Of a stretch of DNA of 64,000 bases, positions 1 to 10,876 are shown in pieces (position 1 is the first letter of the stretch; each line of letters begins with the position of its first letter). The position numbers and the translations under genes are program-made. Origin of the DNA: Nocardia ignorata NBRC 108230 (GTDB taxonomy: Bacteria; Actinomycetota; Actinomycetes; Mycobacteriales; Mycobacteriaceae); NCBI RefSeq assembly GCF_001612905.1, contig NZ_BDBI01000008.1, forward strand, positions 62,001 through 126,000. Direction: 5' to 3'. The notes beneath the pieces are model-generated. The model searched no databases, was not told the DNA's origin, and worked only from the letters and a program-made list of their open reading frames with translations.

Positions 1-637
1 GTTGTTCTCACGTCGTCGCAGGCGGTAGAACTCTCGTCGCTGATCATCGTCGGCCGAGGTGAGACGCGCGCCCTGCGGCAGGTACGGCCGGCCTTCGCGG
101 AACTGGACGAAGGTCTTCGATTCCCGGAAAGTCACGCCGAGCCACTGGTTCTCGACCGACCGTGCGGACGGCTCGAGCACGATCTTGTGCTTGAACCGCC
201 GATTGGCGGCGACGGAGAACACGACGACGCTGTGGTGGGCGAGGCGGATCTCGAAGATCAGCGTCCGCGGCGGTCCCTCGGGGTGATTTCCCGTTTACTC
301 CAGGAGAGCCGAACCTCGGCATGGGCCGAGATCTTGGCCTTGGACTGTTTGCGCCCGGCCGTGGCCGGGGTGTTGTGATAGGTCTGGGCGAGACCGTGAT
401 CGAGCGGCGCGTGGCCACGGAACACGGTGGCGGTCTCGTTGTTCAGGGCGGCGACGATGCTCGTGTCGGTCGGGCCGAAGCCCTCGGTCGGCCCCGAGAG
501 ATTCGTCGAGCAGCGCAGCAGCCGGAAAAGATCGTGGTTCCGAAGAAGTCCGGGATCGCGGTGTCGCGCGATTCCGTCGGTGCGATCAAGACGTTGCTCG
601 TGTCGTCCAAGCAGGCTTCCGACTCGGTGTGCTTCAT
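1..637 (-). pseudogene. Frameshifted hypothetical gene, cut by the left edge
   Basis: Three consecutive stretches with strong G/C third positions lie in different frames on the minus strand. An ATG at 637 opens MKHTESEACLDDTSNVL to about 522. Coding then moves to a second frame (FGPTDTSIVAALNNE, then KAKISAHAEVRLSW) to about 283. A third frame (LIFEIRLAHHSVVVF, then NQWLGVTFRESKTF) runs off the window. Each junction would be repaired by adding one base, near 521-525 and near 275-283, both at short C or G runs. The ATG starts 4 nt after the stop of the AraC gene, so the two look cotranscribed. I do not recognise the family. Either the gene is genuinely broken or these are assembly indels. The codon pattern is seen directly; the single-gene reading is inference. 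Confidence 0.55.
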
Positions 638-641
638 ACGA

Positions 642-1646
642 TCACGGCTTTCTGATCCGGGTGGAGCGGTAGTGGCTCGGCGCGCTACCGGTCCACCGGT
701 GAAACGCCCGGCGGAAGGCGCTGGCCTCCGAATAGCCCAGCCGGGCGGCGAGATCCGCGATCGGCTCGTCTCCGTGCACCAGTGCTTCGACGGCGCGGTC
801 GCGAAGGATCTCTTCCTGGATCCGGCGCTGGCTGGTGCCTTCGGCACGCAGCAGCCGCCGCAGGTGCGGCGCGCTGATCGAAAGGCGGCGGGCGAGTTCG
901 TCGGCGCCGAGCCAGGGACCGTTCCGGTTGCGCTCCATGATCGCGCGCACCCGTGCCGCTGTGGTCGTGGCCTGCTCCTGCGCGTAGAACAGCACACCGG
1001 GGGAGTCACGGAGGAACCGTTTGAGGTCGGCTTCGTCGCGCACCACCGGCATGGGCAGCAAGGCCGCGTCGAACGACATCGCCAACCGCGATGCGCGGAA
1101 GGTCGGCCGGACTCCGAAAATCGTCGTGTACTCGTCGGCCAGGTGCTCGGCATCGAACGGGAAATCCACGGAAAGCAACGTGATCGGCGCCCCGATCAGC
1201 CAGCGGGCGAACCGGTGCACCCCACCGGTCATCGCGAACGCGACGAACGGATCGAGGCGCACGTCGGGATCGGCGATGCCGATCGTGGCGCGGCCGGAGT
1301 CGTCGGCCCGCATCTCCCAGCGGATGCCGGTGGTCACGGAGGACAGTTCGAACATGCGGCCGAGCGCGCCGCGCAGATCCCGGGTGTGGATGACGGTGAG
1401 TCCGGCCAGTCGCAAGGTGCCGCGTGCAACCGGTCGCGGACCCAAGCCAAGCAGTTCGTCGTCGGTCTGCTCCCAGAGGGCGCGGATCACCCCGGTCGTC
1501 TGCTCCGGTGTCATCCGGGCACGGTCCTCGGCGTAGAGCCGCCAGTCGAGTCCCGCTCCGCGCAGCGCGCGCCCCACATCGAGGCCGCGTTTCACCATCG
1601 ACTCGACTGTCGCCCGGAAGAACCGCATCGGAATCGTATGCGCCAC
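642..1646 (-). CDS. AraC-family transcriptional regulator
   Basis: A 334-residue regulator with an N-terminal arabinose-binding-type (AraC_N) effector domain over about residues 1-200. The C-terminal AraC DNA-binding domain covers about 243-330, with two helix-turn-helices around LGADELARRLSISAPHLRRL and PIADLAARLGYSEASAFRRA. The GTG start at 1646 is chosen because AAGGAG lies 5 nt upstream; reading further upstream would give an Arg-rich low-complexity extension. It is divergent from the thiolase operon starting at 1808, so control of that operon is likely. Regulators of this layout often respond to lipid-derived ligands. The target and ligand are inference. Confidence 0.85.
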   Translation of the reverse strand: MAHTIPMRFFRATVESMVKRGLDVGRALRGAGLDWRLYAEDRARMTPEQTTGVIRALWEQTDDELLGLGPRPVARGTLRLAGLTVIHTRDLRGALGRMFELSSVTTGIRWEMRADDSGRATIGIADPDVRLDPFVAFAMTGGVHRFARWLIGAPITLLSVDFPFDAEHLADEYTTIFGVRPTFRASRLAMSFDAALLPMPVVRDEADLKRFLRDSPGVLFYAQEQATTTAARVRAIMERNRNGPWLGADELARRLSISAPHLRRLLRAEGTSQRRIQEEILRDRAVEALVHGDEPIADLAARLGYSEASAFRRAFHRWTGSAPSHYRSTRIRKP

Positions 1647-1807
1647 TTGGCTCCTTCGACGTCGGGCGAGGCGATTCGTACGGTACCGCAGCGGCGATGA
1701 TCGTTTCGGTCCCCCGAACGGCCCGCTGCGGTCCTCGTCGGGTGGCAATCGAACTCATAGCGTCATAGGTGACAGCCGCATGGCTGATCTATGGAGAGGA
1801 CTGTCCT
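1647..1807. promoter_or_regulatory. Divergent promoter region between AraC gene and thiolase operon
   Basis: These 161 bp separate the two divergent starts. TCATAG occurs twice as a direct repeat (1755-1760 and 1763-1768), about 40 bp upstream of the thiolase GTG; direct repeats are a common shape for AraC sites. GGAGAGGA (1793-1800) is the thiolase ribosome-binding site. No clear sigma-70 hexamer pair was found. Confidence 0.35.
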
Positions 1808-3013
1808 GTGAAGCAACGGGTATTCGTCGTCGGTGTCGGTATGACGAAATTCGAGAAGCCGGGTCGGCGATTCAACGAAGACGGCAGCATCTGGGACTAC
1901 CCGGACATGGCGCGGGAATCGGGCACCAACGCCCTCACCGATGCCGGGATTTCCTATACCGAGGTGCAGCAGGCCTACGTCGGCTATGTGTACGGCGAGT
2001 CGACGTCGGGGCAGCGGGCGGTCTACGAACTCGGCATGACCGGTATCCCGGTGGTCAATGTGAACAACAACTGCTCGACCGGGTCGACCGCGCTGTACCT
2101 GGCGGCGCAGGCGATCCGCGGCGGCCTGGCCGACTGCACGCTCGCGCTCGGTTTCGAGAAGATGCAGCCCGGCTCGCTCGGCACCACCTTCGACGACCGC
2201 GAGCAGCCGATGGCCAAACACATGCAGGCCCTCGCCGAAATCTCCGAGGTGCTCTTTCCGCCCGCGCCCTGGATGTTCGGCGCCGCGGGCCGGGAGCACA
2301 TGAAGGAATACGGCACCACCGCTGAGCATTTCGCGAAAATCGGGTTCAAGAACCACAGGCACTCGGTGAACAACCCGTATTCGCAATTCCGTGACGAATA
2401 CACCATGGACCAGATCCTCGATTCGCGAATGATCTACGACCCGCTCACCAAACTCCAATGCTCGCCGACCTCCGATGGTTCCGGCGCGGCGATCCTGGCG
2501 AGCGAAGATTTCGTGACCGAGCACGATCTCGCCGACCAGGCGGTCGAAATCGTGGGTCAAGCCATGACCACCGACTTCGCCTCGACCTTCGACGGCACCG
2601 CCAAGAACATCATCGGCTACGACATGAATGTCGCCGCCGCGGTCGAGGTGTACAAGCAGGCCGGTCTCGGTGCCGAGGACTTCCAGGTCATCGAACTGCA
2701 CGACTGCTTCTCGGCGAACGAACTGCTGCTCTACGAAGCCCTCGGCCTGTGCGCGCCGGGCGAGGCGGGTCGGTTGCTCGACGACAACCAGACCACCTAC
2801 GGCGGCAAGTGGGTCGTGAACCCCTCCGGCGGCCTGATCTCGAAGGGGCACCCGCTCGGCGCCACCGGATTGGCGCAGTGCGCCGAGCTCACCTGGCAGC
2901 TGCGCGGCACCGCCGATGCCCGTCAGGTCGACAACGTGACCGCTGCCCTGCAGCACAACATCGGCTTGGGCGGCGCCGCGGTCGTCACCGCGTATCAGCG
3001 CGCCGACCGCTGA
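1808..3013 (+). CDS. SCPx/Ltp-type thiolase (acetyl-CoA acetyltransferase-like)
   Basis: A 401-residue thiolase-fold enzyme of the sterol-carrier-protein-x / lipid-transfer (Ltp) type, expected to cleave a 3-ketoacyl-CoA. The nucleophilic Cys89 lies in NNNCSTGS. The catalytic His348 lies in [14 protein letters not shown]. Near the end HNIGLGG replaces the second-cysteine loop of ordinary thiolases, which is typical of SCPx thiolases. The GTG at 1808 is preceded by GGAGAGGA at about 8 nt. It is the first gene of a five-gene operon (SRPBCC, MaoC, SDR, acyl-CoA dehydrogenase) that together supplies every step of a beta-oxidation round. The substrate is unknown; a branched or sterol-like acyl-CoA would fit the family. 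Confidence 0.88.
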   Translation: MKQRVFVVGVGMTKFEKPGRRFNEDGSIWDYPDMARESGTNALTDAGISYTEVQQAYVGYVYGESTSGQRAVYELGMTGIPVVNVNNNCSTGSTALYLAAQAIRGGLADCTLALGFEKMQPGSLGTTFDDREQPMAKHMQALAEISEVLFPPAPWMFGAAGREHMKEYGTTAEHFAKIGFKNHRHSVNNPYSQFRDEYTMDQILDSRMIYDPLTKLQCSPTSDGSGAAILASEDFVTEHDLADQAVEIVGQAMTTDFASTFDGTAKNIIGYDMNVAAAVEVYKQAGLGAEDFQVIELHDCFSANELLLYEALGLCAPGEAGRLLDDNQTTYGGKWVVNPSGGLISKGHPLGATGLAQCAELTWQLRGTADARQVDNVTAALQHNIGLGGAAVVTAYQRADR

Positions 3014-3052
3014 CCGGCCTTCCACCACACCACCATTCGCAGGAGAACACTC

Positions 3053-3487
3053 ATGGGTCACATCGAGAAGACCGCCACGCTCAACGCCCCCGCCGAGAAG
3101 CTGATGGGCGTGATCACCGACCCGTCCACCTGGGGCGACTGGTTCACCATCCACGAGCGCTGGATGGTCGAACCGCCGGCCACCCTGACCGAGGGCGCGA
3201 CGCTGACCGCCAAGATCTTCATGCTCGGCATGGCCAACAAGATGGAGTGGGTCGTCGGCGAGGTCGCCCCGACCAAGCTGGTCATGACGGGCACCGGGAT
3301 GGCCGGGGTGAAGGCCACCTTCTCCTTCGACCTGACGCCCGACGGCGACAAGACCGAGGTCCAGGTCGCAGGGGAATTCGAGGGCTCGCTGATCAAGGGC
3401 GCCCTCGGCAAGGCCGTCGAAAAGGACGGCACCAAGCAGCTGCAGACCTCGCTGGACAAGCTCGCCGCCCTCGCCGCCGGAGCCTGA
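3053..3487 (+). CDS. SRPBCC-family (polyketide cyclase/START-like) protein
   Basis: A 144-residue single-domain protein of the SRPBCC helix-grip fold, beginning HIEKTATLNAPAEKLMGVIT. The DPSTWGDWFTIHERW stretch and alternating hydrophobic strands are typical of polyketide-cyclase-like members, which bind hydrophobic ligands in a central cavity. The ATG has AGGAG about 8 nt upstream. Lying between the thiolase and a MaoC hydratase that starts 2 nt after its stop, it probably binds or carries the acyl substrate or an intermediate. No catalytic residues can be assigned. Confidence 0.8.
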   Translation: MGHIEKTATLNAPAEKLMGVITDPSTWGDWFTIHERWMVEPPATLTEGATLTAKIFMLGMANKMEWVVGEVAPTKLVMTGTGMAGVKATFSFDLTPDGDKTEVQVAGEFEGSLIKGALGKAVEKDGTKQLQTSLDKLAALAAGA

Positions 3488-3489
3488 CC

Positions 3490-4353
3490 ATGGGCGACGT
3501 CTTCGAGTTCGACCGCGACGGTCTGAACCTGTGGTCGGACGAAGAGCGGTTCGAGGTCACCAGGGAGCGGCTGGCCGAGTACGCGGCCGCGACCAACGAC
3601 CCGATCCCCGCGCATCGCCGCGGTGACGTGGGCTCGCCGGTGTTCGCCATCGTCCCGGCCTTCGACGCGCTGATGGCGCCCGCCGTCGACGTGGTGCCGA
3701 TGGATATCTTCGGCCGGATCACCCACGGCGAACAGGACTTCCACTTCCACCGCCCGATCAAGCCCGGTGACAATCTGGTCTCGCGCGGGCGCGTGATCGG
3801 CTGGGAGACCAAGTCCACCGGCTCGCTGGTCTACATCCACCTCACCTGCAAAGACGAGGTGAGCGGTGACCTGGTCAACGAGCAGTACCTGTCCGGGTTC
3901 TTCCGCGGGGTGGACGCCGGCGACAGAGTCGGCGAGGCGATCCCGGTGATCGAGCCCCATACCGAGCGCAAACAGTCCTCGCCGCAGGCGAAGACCGCCC
4001 ACCATGTGGACGACGACCAGACGTTCCGGTACGCGCCCGCCTCGGGTGACCCGGTGCCGCTGCATCTGGACGAGGAAGTCGCCAAGGACGCCGGTCTGCC
4101 GGGCATCATCGCGCACGGTCTGTGCACGATGGCGATGGCCGGGTGGGGTGTCCTCGCCGAAGTCGCCGATTCCGATGTTTCGCGGGTGCGGCGCTTGGCC
4201 GTGCGTTTCTCCGAGTTCGTCTTCCCCGGTGACGACCTCGAGACGCGAATCTGGAACGCGGGCACCGACAACGGTGTCACCACGTACGCGTTCGAGACCG
4301 TGCGAGGGACCGATGTGGTGCTGAGCAACGGCATCGCCGAAATCGTGGACTGA
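3490..4353 (+). CDS. MaoC-family enoyl-CoA hydratase/dehydratase (double hot-dog)
   Basis: A 287-residue protein with two hot-dog domains. The first (about 15-150) resembles MaoC_dehydrat_N and carries HGEQDFHFHRPIKPGD. The second (about 165-287) carries the hydratase-2 signature as YAPASGDPVPLH, placing the putative catalytic Asp187 and His192, followed by PGIIAHGLCTMAMAG. The usual Asn of the signature is Val, a mild departure. Expected reaction: reversible hydration of a 2-enoyl-CoA. The ATG lies 2 nt after the SRPBCC stop, indicating coupling. A single-chain double hot-dog is the usual arrangement for hydratases acting on bulky acyl-CoAs. Confidence 0.85.
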   Translation: MGDVFEFDRDGLNLWSDEERFEVTRERLAEYAAATNDPIPAHRRGDVGSPVFAIVPAFDALMAPAVDVVPMDIFGRITHGEQDFHFHRPIKPGDNLVSRGRVIGWETKSTGSLVYIHLTCKDEVSGDLVNEQYLSGFFRGVDAGDRVGEAIPVIEPHTERKQSSPQAKTAHHVDDDQTFRYAPASGDPVPLHLDEEVAKDAGLPGIIAHGLCTMAMAGWGVLAEVADSDVSRVRRLAVRFSEFVFPGDDLETRIWNAGTDNGVTTYAFETVRGTDVVLSNGIAEIVD

Positions 4354-4457
4354 CCCATGACCCGCCCGCGCCGAATCCTCGTGCGCGGGCAAGTCTCCGC
4401 CGGCTGTCGGACCCACATCCGTGGCGACCGACCAAGACTGTGAACGAAGGAGTAGGC

Positions 4458-5339
4458 ATGGGTGGCCTGGCAGGACGGGTCGCGGTGATCACCGGTGCCG
4501 GTCGCGGTATCGGACGTGAGCATGCGCTGCTGTTCGCCCGCGAGGGTGCCGCGGTCGTCGTCAACGACCTGGGCGGCAGCAACAGCGGTGACGGTGTCGA
4601 TGTGGGCCCGGCGCAGGAAGTGGCGAACGAGATCGTCGCCGCGGGCGGCCGGGCGGTGGCCAACACCGATGACGTCGCCACCTGGGCCGGAGCTGAAGCC
4701 CTGATCGCGCAAGCGATCTCGGCATTCGGTGGCCTCGACGTGGTCGTCAACAACGCGGGCATTCTCCGCGACGGCTTCATCCCCAGCCTGTCGGAGTCGG
4801 ACTGGGACGCCGTGGTCGCGGTGCATCTCAAGGGTCATTTCGCGGTCATCCACCACGCCTCGGCGTACTGGAAGGCCGAGGCCAAGGCAGGCCGTCGACC
4901 CAACGCGGCGATCATCAACACCGCCTCGGCGTCGGGCGTGACCGTGCCCAACGCGGGCCAGGCCAATTACGGTTCCGCCAAGGCCGCGATCGCGGCGCTG
5001 ACGCTGGTCGCTGCCGACGAGCTCGAGCGTTACGGCGTGCGGGCCAACGCGATCGCCCCGATCGCCCGCACCCGCCTGACCCTGGCCACCCCGGGAATGG
5101 GCGCGCTGATGGCGGCCGAGGCGGCCGAGGCCGAAGCCGAGGGAAGCTTCGACGCTTTCAGCCCGGCCAACATCTCACCGCTTGTCGCGTACCTGGCGGG
5201 CGAGAAGTGCCCGATCACCGGCAAGGTGTTCGCGGTGCAAGGCGGCGCGATCAGCGAACTCGCCGGCTGGCACGACGTCAAGACCATCGAGACCGACGAG
5301 GCGTGGTCGATCGACGACATCGCCGCCCGACTGCCCTGA
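4458..5339 (+). CDS. SDR-family 3-hydroxyacyl-CoA dehydrogenase-like
   Basis: A 293-residue classical short-chain dehydrogenase. The cofactor motif TGAGRGIG is at 12-19, NNAG at 98-101, and the active site has Ser157, Tyr171 and Lys175 in a GQANYGSAK context. The sequence resembles the dehydrogenase part of 17-beta-HSD type 4 multifunctional proteins. The ATG at 4458 has GAAGGAG 5-6 nt upstream. Beside a hydratase and a thiolase, it most likely oxidises the 3-hydroxyacyl-CoA to the 3-keto form. The 104-bp gap before it could hold a secondary promoter. Confidence 0.88.
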   Translation: MGGLAGRVAVITGAGRGIGREHALLFAREGAAVVVNDLGGSNSGDGVDVGPAQEVANEIVAAGGRAVANTDDVATWAGAEALIAQAISAFGGLDVVVNNAGILRDGFIPSLSESDWDAVVAVHLKGHFAVIHHASAYWKAEAKAGRRPNAAIINTASASGVTVPNAGQANYGSAKAAIAALTLVAADELERYGVRANAIAPIARTRLTLATPGMGALMAAEAAEAEAEGSFDAFSPANISPLVAYLAGEKCPITGKVFAVQGGAISELAGWHDVKTIETDEAWSIDDIAARLP

Positions 5340-5364
5340 ACCACGAATCCTGGAGTGAACAACG

Positions 5365-6627
5365 ATGTTCGAATGGTCCGAGACCGACGAGATGATCCGC
5401 GAATCCGTGCGCGCGTTCATCGACAAGGAAGTTCGTCCCCACATCGACGAACTCGAACACGGCAAGCTGCCGCCGTACGACATCATGCGCACCCTGTTCA
5501 GCCAGTTCGGGCTCGATGTGATGGCCGGTGAGGCTGTCGACAAGATGCTGGCGAAGGAACAGGCCAGGGCCGACCGGATCGCGGCGGGGGAGCCCGCGCC
5601 CGAGAAGCCGGACAAGAAAGCCGCGTCGAACCCGCTTGCGGCGCAGGGCAGTATGGCCGCGGTACTCGTCAGCGAACTGACCGGCGTCACCCTGGGTAGC
5701 GTCGCGGCGGTCGGTGTCAGCCTCGGGCTCGGGGCGGCGACCATCGCCGCACGCGGCACGCTCGCGCAGAAGCAGCGGTGGCTCAAAGACATCGTCACCC
5801 TGAAGAAGGTGGCCGCGTGGGCGATCACCGAGCCCGACTCCGGTTCCGACGCGTTCGGCGGCATGAAAACCTACGTCCGTCGCGATGGTGAGGACTACAT
5901 CCTCAACGGGCAGAAGACGTTCATCACCAACGGCCCGTTCGCCGACACCGTGGTCGTCTACGCCAAGCTCGACGAAGGCGACGGCGGCGACAAGCGCGAC
6001 CGCAAGGTGCTCACCTTCGTGCTGGACAAGGGCATGGAGGGGTTCACTCAGGGCAAACCGTTCAAGAAGATGGGCATGCATTCCTCGCCCACCGGTGAGT
6101 TGTTCTTCGACAATGTGCGGCTGAGCAAGGACCGGCTGCTCGGTGAGACCGAGGATCACCAGGGCGGTGACGGCCGCGAAAGCGCGCGGGCCAGTTTCAT
6201 CGTCGAACGGGTCGGCTGCGCGATCTTGTCGATGGGCATCATCAACGAATGCCACCGGCTGTGCATCGAATACGCCAAGTCGCGCAAGCTGTGGGGGCAG
6301 GAGATCGGCCGCTTCCAGCTGGTCCAGTTGAAGCTGGCCGAAATGGAGATCGCGCGTCTGAACGTCGAGAACATGGTGTTCCGGGCATTGGAGAGCTCGG
6401 CGGCGGGCAAGATGCCGACGCTGGCGCAGGCCTCGGCGATGAAGCTGTATTCCACCAGGGCCGCCACCGATGTCGCGATGGAAGCGGTGCAGTTGTTCGG
6501 CGGCAACGGCTACATGGCCGAGTACCGGGTCGAGCAGCTGGCCCGTGACGCGAAGTCGCTGATGATCTACGCGGGTAGCAACGAGATCCAGGTGACCCAC
6601 GTCGCCAAGGGCTTGCTCGCGCAGTGA
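5365..6627 (+). CDS. Acyl-CoA dehydrogenase
   Basis: A 420-residue FAD-dependent acyl-CoA dehydrogenase, the first oxidation step of the pathway encoded by this operon. ITEPDSGSD (154-162) and the LFGGNGYMAEYR region near the C-terminus are family hallmarks. The position that usually holds the catalytic Glu in the C-terminal IYxGSNEIQ motif is Ala403, so the base is probably Glu281 in IVERVGCAIL, the isovaleryl-CoA-dehydrogenase position. Residues about 60-95 form an Ala/Lys/Pro-rich insert not usual in the family. The ATG has GGAGTG upstream. It ends just before a strong hairpin that closes the operon. Confidence 0.9.
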   Translation: MFEWSETDEMIRESVRAFIDKEVRPHIDELEHGKLPPYDIMRTLFSQFGLDVMAGEAVDKMLAKEQARADRIAAGEPAPEKPDKKAASNPLAAQGSMAAVLVSELTGVTLGSVAAVGVSLGLGAATIAARGTLAQKQRWLKDIVTLKKVAAWAITEPDSGSDAFGGMKTYVRRDGEDYILNGQKTFITNGPFADTVVVYAKLDEGDGGDKRDRKVLTFVLDKGMEGFTQGKPFKKMGMHSSPTGELFFDNVRLSKDRLLGETEDHQGGDGRESARASFIVERVGCAILSMGIINECHRLCIEYAKSRKLWGQEIGRFQLVQLKLAEMEIARLNVENMVFRALESSAAGKMPTLAQASAMKLYSTRAATDVAMEAVQLFGGNGYMAEYRVEQLARDAKSLMIYAGSNEIQVTHVAKGLLAQ

Positions 6628-6635
6628 GCCGTGCG

Positions 6636-6668
6636 CTCGCTGACCGCCGGCATCGGGCGGTCAGCGAG
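6636..6668. terminator. Perfect 13-bp hairpin, bidirectional terminator
   Basis: CTCGCTGACCGCC (6636-6648) pairs perfectly with GGCGGTCAGCGAG (6656-6668) across a 7-nt loop. It lies 8 nt after the acyl-CoA dehydrogenase stop and 12 nt from the end of the convergent secreted-protein gene. No U tract follows, which is common for actinobacterial terminators. Confidence 0.8.
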
Positions 6669-6680
6669 TCGGCCGTTGTA

Positions 6681-7097
6681 TCAGTTGGAACCGCTGGGCA
6701 GCCCCGCCGAGCCGCTGCCCAGCTGGGGGTCACCGGTGACCTCGACGACGAGGGTCTTGGTGGAGGAGCCCTGGGTGGCCACGATCGTGTACGTGCCCTT
6801 GGCCGGCGGGCGCCAGGTGCCGCGGATCGCGCTGCGCTGCCGGTCCGGGTAGTCGAGGCGCTCGGGTGAGGTGAGCTCGCTGCCGTTGATCGTGACGGTG
6901 GCGGGCAGTGCGTAGTCGGCGCCGAACATCCGGGCCATGACCGTGCAGTTGGCACCCACATAGTCGCAGGCGACGGGCACTTCGCTGCCCAAGGCGTAGA
7001 TGGTGATGTCCTCCACCTCCGCCGAGGCCGCGGGAGCCAGGGTGGCCGGGAGGATCAGTGCGCCCGCCGCGAGGGCGGTCAGTCCTGCGATTCGCAT
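6681..7097 (-). CDS. Secreted protein with Ig-like beta domain
   Basis: A 138-residue exported protein. Residues 1-26 are a signal peptide ending LAPAASA, with cleavage likely before EVEDITIY. The mature part is short beta strands with two Cys (ACDYVGANC) and a C-terminal KGTYTIVATQGSSTKTL segment like a bacterial Ig or PKD fold, ending in a Gly/Ser-rich tail. The ATG at 7097 is preferred over that at 7118 because GAAGGA lies upstream. No function can be given. It is convergent with the acyl-CoA dehydrogenase. The 293-bp gap after its start (7098-7390) holds only the promoters of this gene and the next. Confidence 0.75.
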   Translation of the reverse strand: MRIAGLTALAAGALILPATLAPAASAEVEDITIYALGSEVPVACDYVGANCTVMARMFGADYALPATVTINGSELTSPERLDYPDRQRSAIRGTWRPPAKGTYTIVATQGSSTKTLVVEVTGDPQLGSGSAGLPSGSN

Positions 7098-7390
7098 GGG
7101 TTCGGTGGTCCTTCGCATCGGTGTAGTCGGCCCCGGGGTTCGATCGGGACCGCGTGAAGCGGAAGAGTTCCACAATTCTCCCAGGGCCGGTACCCCGAAA
7201 ACCCACGGCTTGACCCTGGCTTCGCGCCGATCGCCGGATCCGGTGCCGCGCGCCGAAATGCTGTTGCGAATCGTGTGTGACGGGACTTTACGGTGTCCGC
7301 TCGGTCCGCTCGCGGCGCGGCCCGCCGCGTGCCCGTACTCTGTTGAGTGCCTGCGTATTTGGCGGTCAAAAGCCCGTAGAATGGAGCCCG

Positions 7391-8002
7391 ATGGACCACT
7401 CGGACCGTTTCCCTCGTCCTGTTCCAGTGACGGTGCCGAAGCTACTGGTCGGTTTAGGGGCGGTACTGGTTGTCGCCGCGGCGATCGCATCCTTCACCTT
7501 CACCTCGACTCTCGCGGCGGTGGCGGGGGTTCCGGAGCACCTGACGTGGTTGTGGCCGCTCGTCGTCGGTCTGACGGTCGCGCTGGTCGCCTGCACTTTC
7601 ATCACGCTGGTCGGCATCCGTGACGAGAAGGCCACGTCCCTCGTCCGGTTCTACGAGTTGCTGCTCCTCGTCACCGTGGCGGCCAGCATCTGCGGCAACG
7701 TCGTGTCCATCTCGCGCGATCCGATCCAGATGGGGACCCTCGCGACCGCGATCGTGGTCTCGGTTCCCCCGATCTGTCTGATGGTCTGCGTCGGAAACTG
7801 CCTGCTGCTCACAGCGGTCGTCCCCGTGCGCATCGTGGCCGCCATCCCGCAGGACGACTGGCGGCTCAGAGTCCTCGGCATACCGAGTACACCGGCGCCG
7901 TCCAAGGACCAGGAGACCGCCCAGCAGGAAAGCGCCTCCTGGTGGGAACAGCACCGCAACGAGGCGCGGACCCCACCCGCGACCCCGAAAACCCGCACGT
8001 AG
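7391..8002 (+). CDS. Four-helix membrane protein, DUF2637-like
   Basis: A 203-residue protein with four predicted transmembrane helices at roughly 17-40, 50-75, 85-108 and 115-140, followed by a hydrophilic tail rich in Pro, Thr and charged residues. Layout and spacing resemble the DUF2637/SpdB-like proteins of actinobacteria, some of which occur on conjugative elements. No other transfer genes are present here. The ATG at 7391 is used; an ATG at 7381 is in another frame. Function unknown. Confidence 0.65.
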   Translation: MDHSDRFPRPVPVTVPKLLVGLGAVLVVAAAIASFTFTSTLAAVAGVPEHLTWLWPLVVGLTVALVACTFITLVGIRDEKATSLVRFYELLLLVTVAASICGNVVSISRDPIQMGTLATAIVVSVPPICLMVCVGNCLLLTAVVPVRIVAAIPQDDWRLRVLGIPSTPAPSKDQETAQQESASWWEQHRNEARTPPATPKTRT

Positions 8003-8076
8003 GCAGACCGACCGCGGTGCGCTGTTCGGCTGAGTAGGGTCGGCGGAAAGTGACCAGGACCGGAAGGTGGCCAGTA

Positions 8077-8577
8077 GTGGGGATCGATCAGCGAGCCGTG
8101 GTGCGGATGAATGCGCTGGAAATCGCGGAATTTCTCGACAGCACGAGGGTGCTCACACTGGCCACCCTCGACCGGTCCGGAAAACCACACCTCACCGCCA
8201 TGTGGTTCGGCCACATCGACGGAGTCGTCTACTTCGAGACCAAGTCGAAGTCGCAGAAGGCGGTGAACCTGCGCCGCGATCCGACCATCGCGTGCATGGC
8301 CGAAGCGGGCGACACCTACGACCAGCTGCGTGGCGTGTCGATCGAGGGCACCGCCCACCTGATCGAGGACACACAGGACGAGGAGTACTGGCGGGCCGCC
8401 ATCGACATCTACGAACGCTATGTCGGTCCGTACAGCCCCGAGGTCCATCCGTTCGTCGAGCAGATGATGAACAAGCGCATCGTGATCCGGGTCGACCAGA
8501 CCAGGGTCAGGTCGTGGGATCACCGCAAGCTCGGCCTGCCCGCGATGCCGCTGTCGGGTCGTACCGCCGAGGCCTGA
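8077..8577 (+). CDS. PPOX-class flavin/F420-dependent oxidoreductase-like protein
   Basis: A 166-residue split beta-barrel protein of the pyridoxamine-5-phosphate-oxidase-like class. Typical elements are the N-terminal LDSTRVLTLATLDRSGKPHL, then TAMWFGHIDGVVYFET, KSQKAVNLRRDPTIACM and VSIEGTAHLI. Members bind FMN or F420 and reduce varied substrates. The GTG at 8077 with GGAAGG about 10 nt upstream is used; the ATG at 8107 is an alternative. It stands alone between a membrane protein and a TetR gene, so the substrate cannot be inferred. Confidence 0.8.
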   Translation: MGIDQRAVVRMNALEIAEFLDSTRVLTLATLDRSGKPHLTAMWFGHIDGVVYFETKSKSQKAVNLRRDPTIACMAEAGDTYDQLRGVSIEGTAHLIEDTQDEEYWRAAIDIYERYVGPYSPEVHPFVEQMMNKRIVIRVDQTRVRSWDHRKLGLPAMPLSGRTAEA

Positions 8578-8587
8578 ACCCATGTAG

Positions 8588-8613
8588 TTGCAGTTTCTGA
8601 AAAATTGCAGTTT
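8588..8613. repeat. TTGCAGTTT direct repeat upstream of TetR gene
   Basis: TTGCAGTTT occurs at 8588-8596 and again at 8605-8613, a 17-bp period, ending 17 bp before the TetR ATG. Given the usual autoregulation of TetR/efflux pairs, this is a candidate operator or part of the promoter. The A/T-rich context stands out from the flanking DNA. Confidence 0.45.
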
Positions 8614-8629
8614 GTGCTAACTTGGCGGC

Positions 8630-10860
<2,231 letters not shown>

Positions 10861-10876
10861 GCGTCCGGGCCGCGCC

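Noticed and set aside
321..1700. Long plus-strand reading frame opposite the AraC gene
   Set aside because: Mirror of a high-GC gene. The Arg/Gly/Pro-rich product has no recognisable motif, while the minus strand encodes a complete AraC regulator.
7391..8002. Mobile-element signal suggested by the DUF2637/SpdB-like protein
   Set aside because: No integrase, relaxase, FtsK/SpoIIIE translocase, att-like repeat or replication gene nearby.
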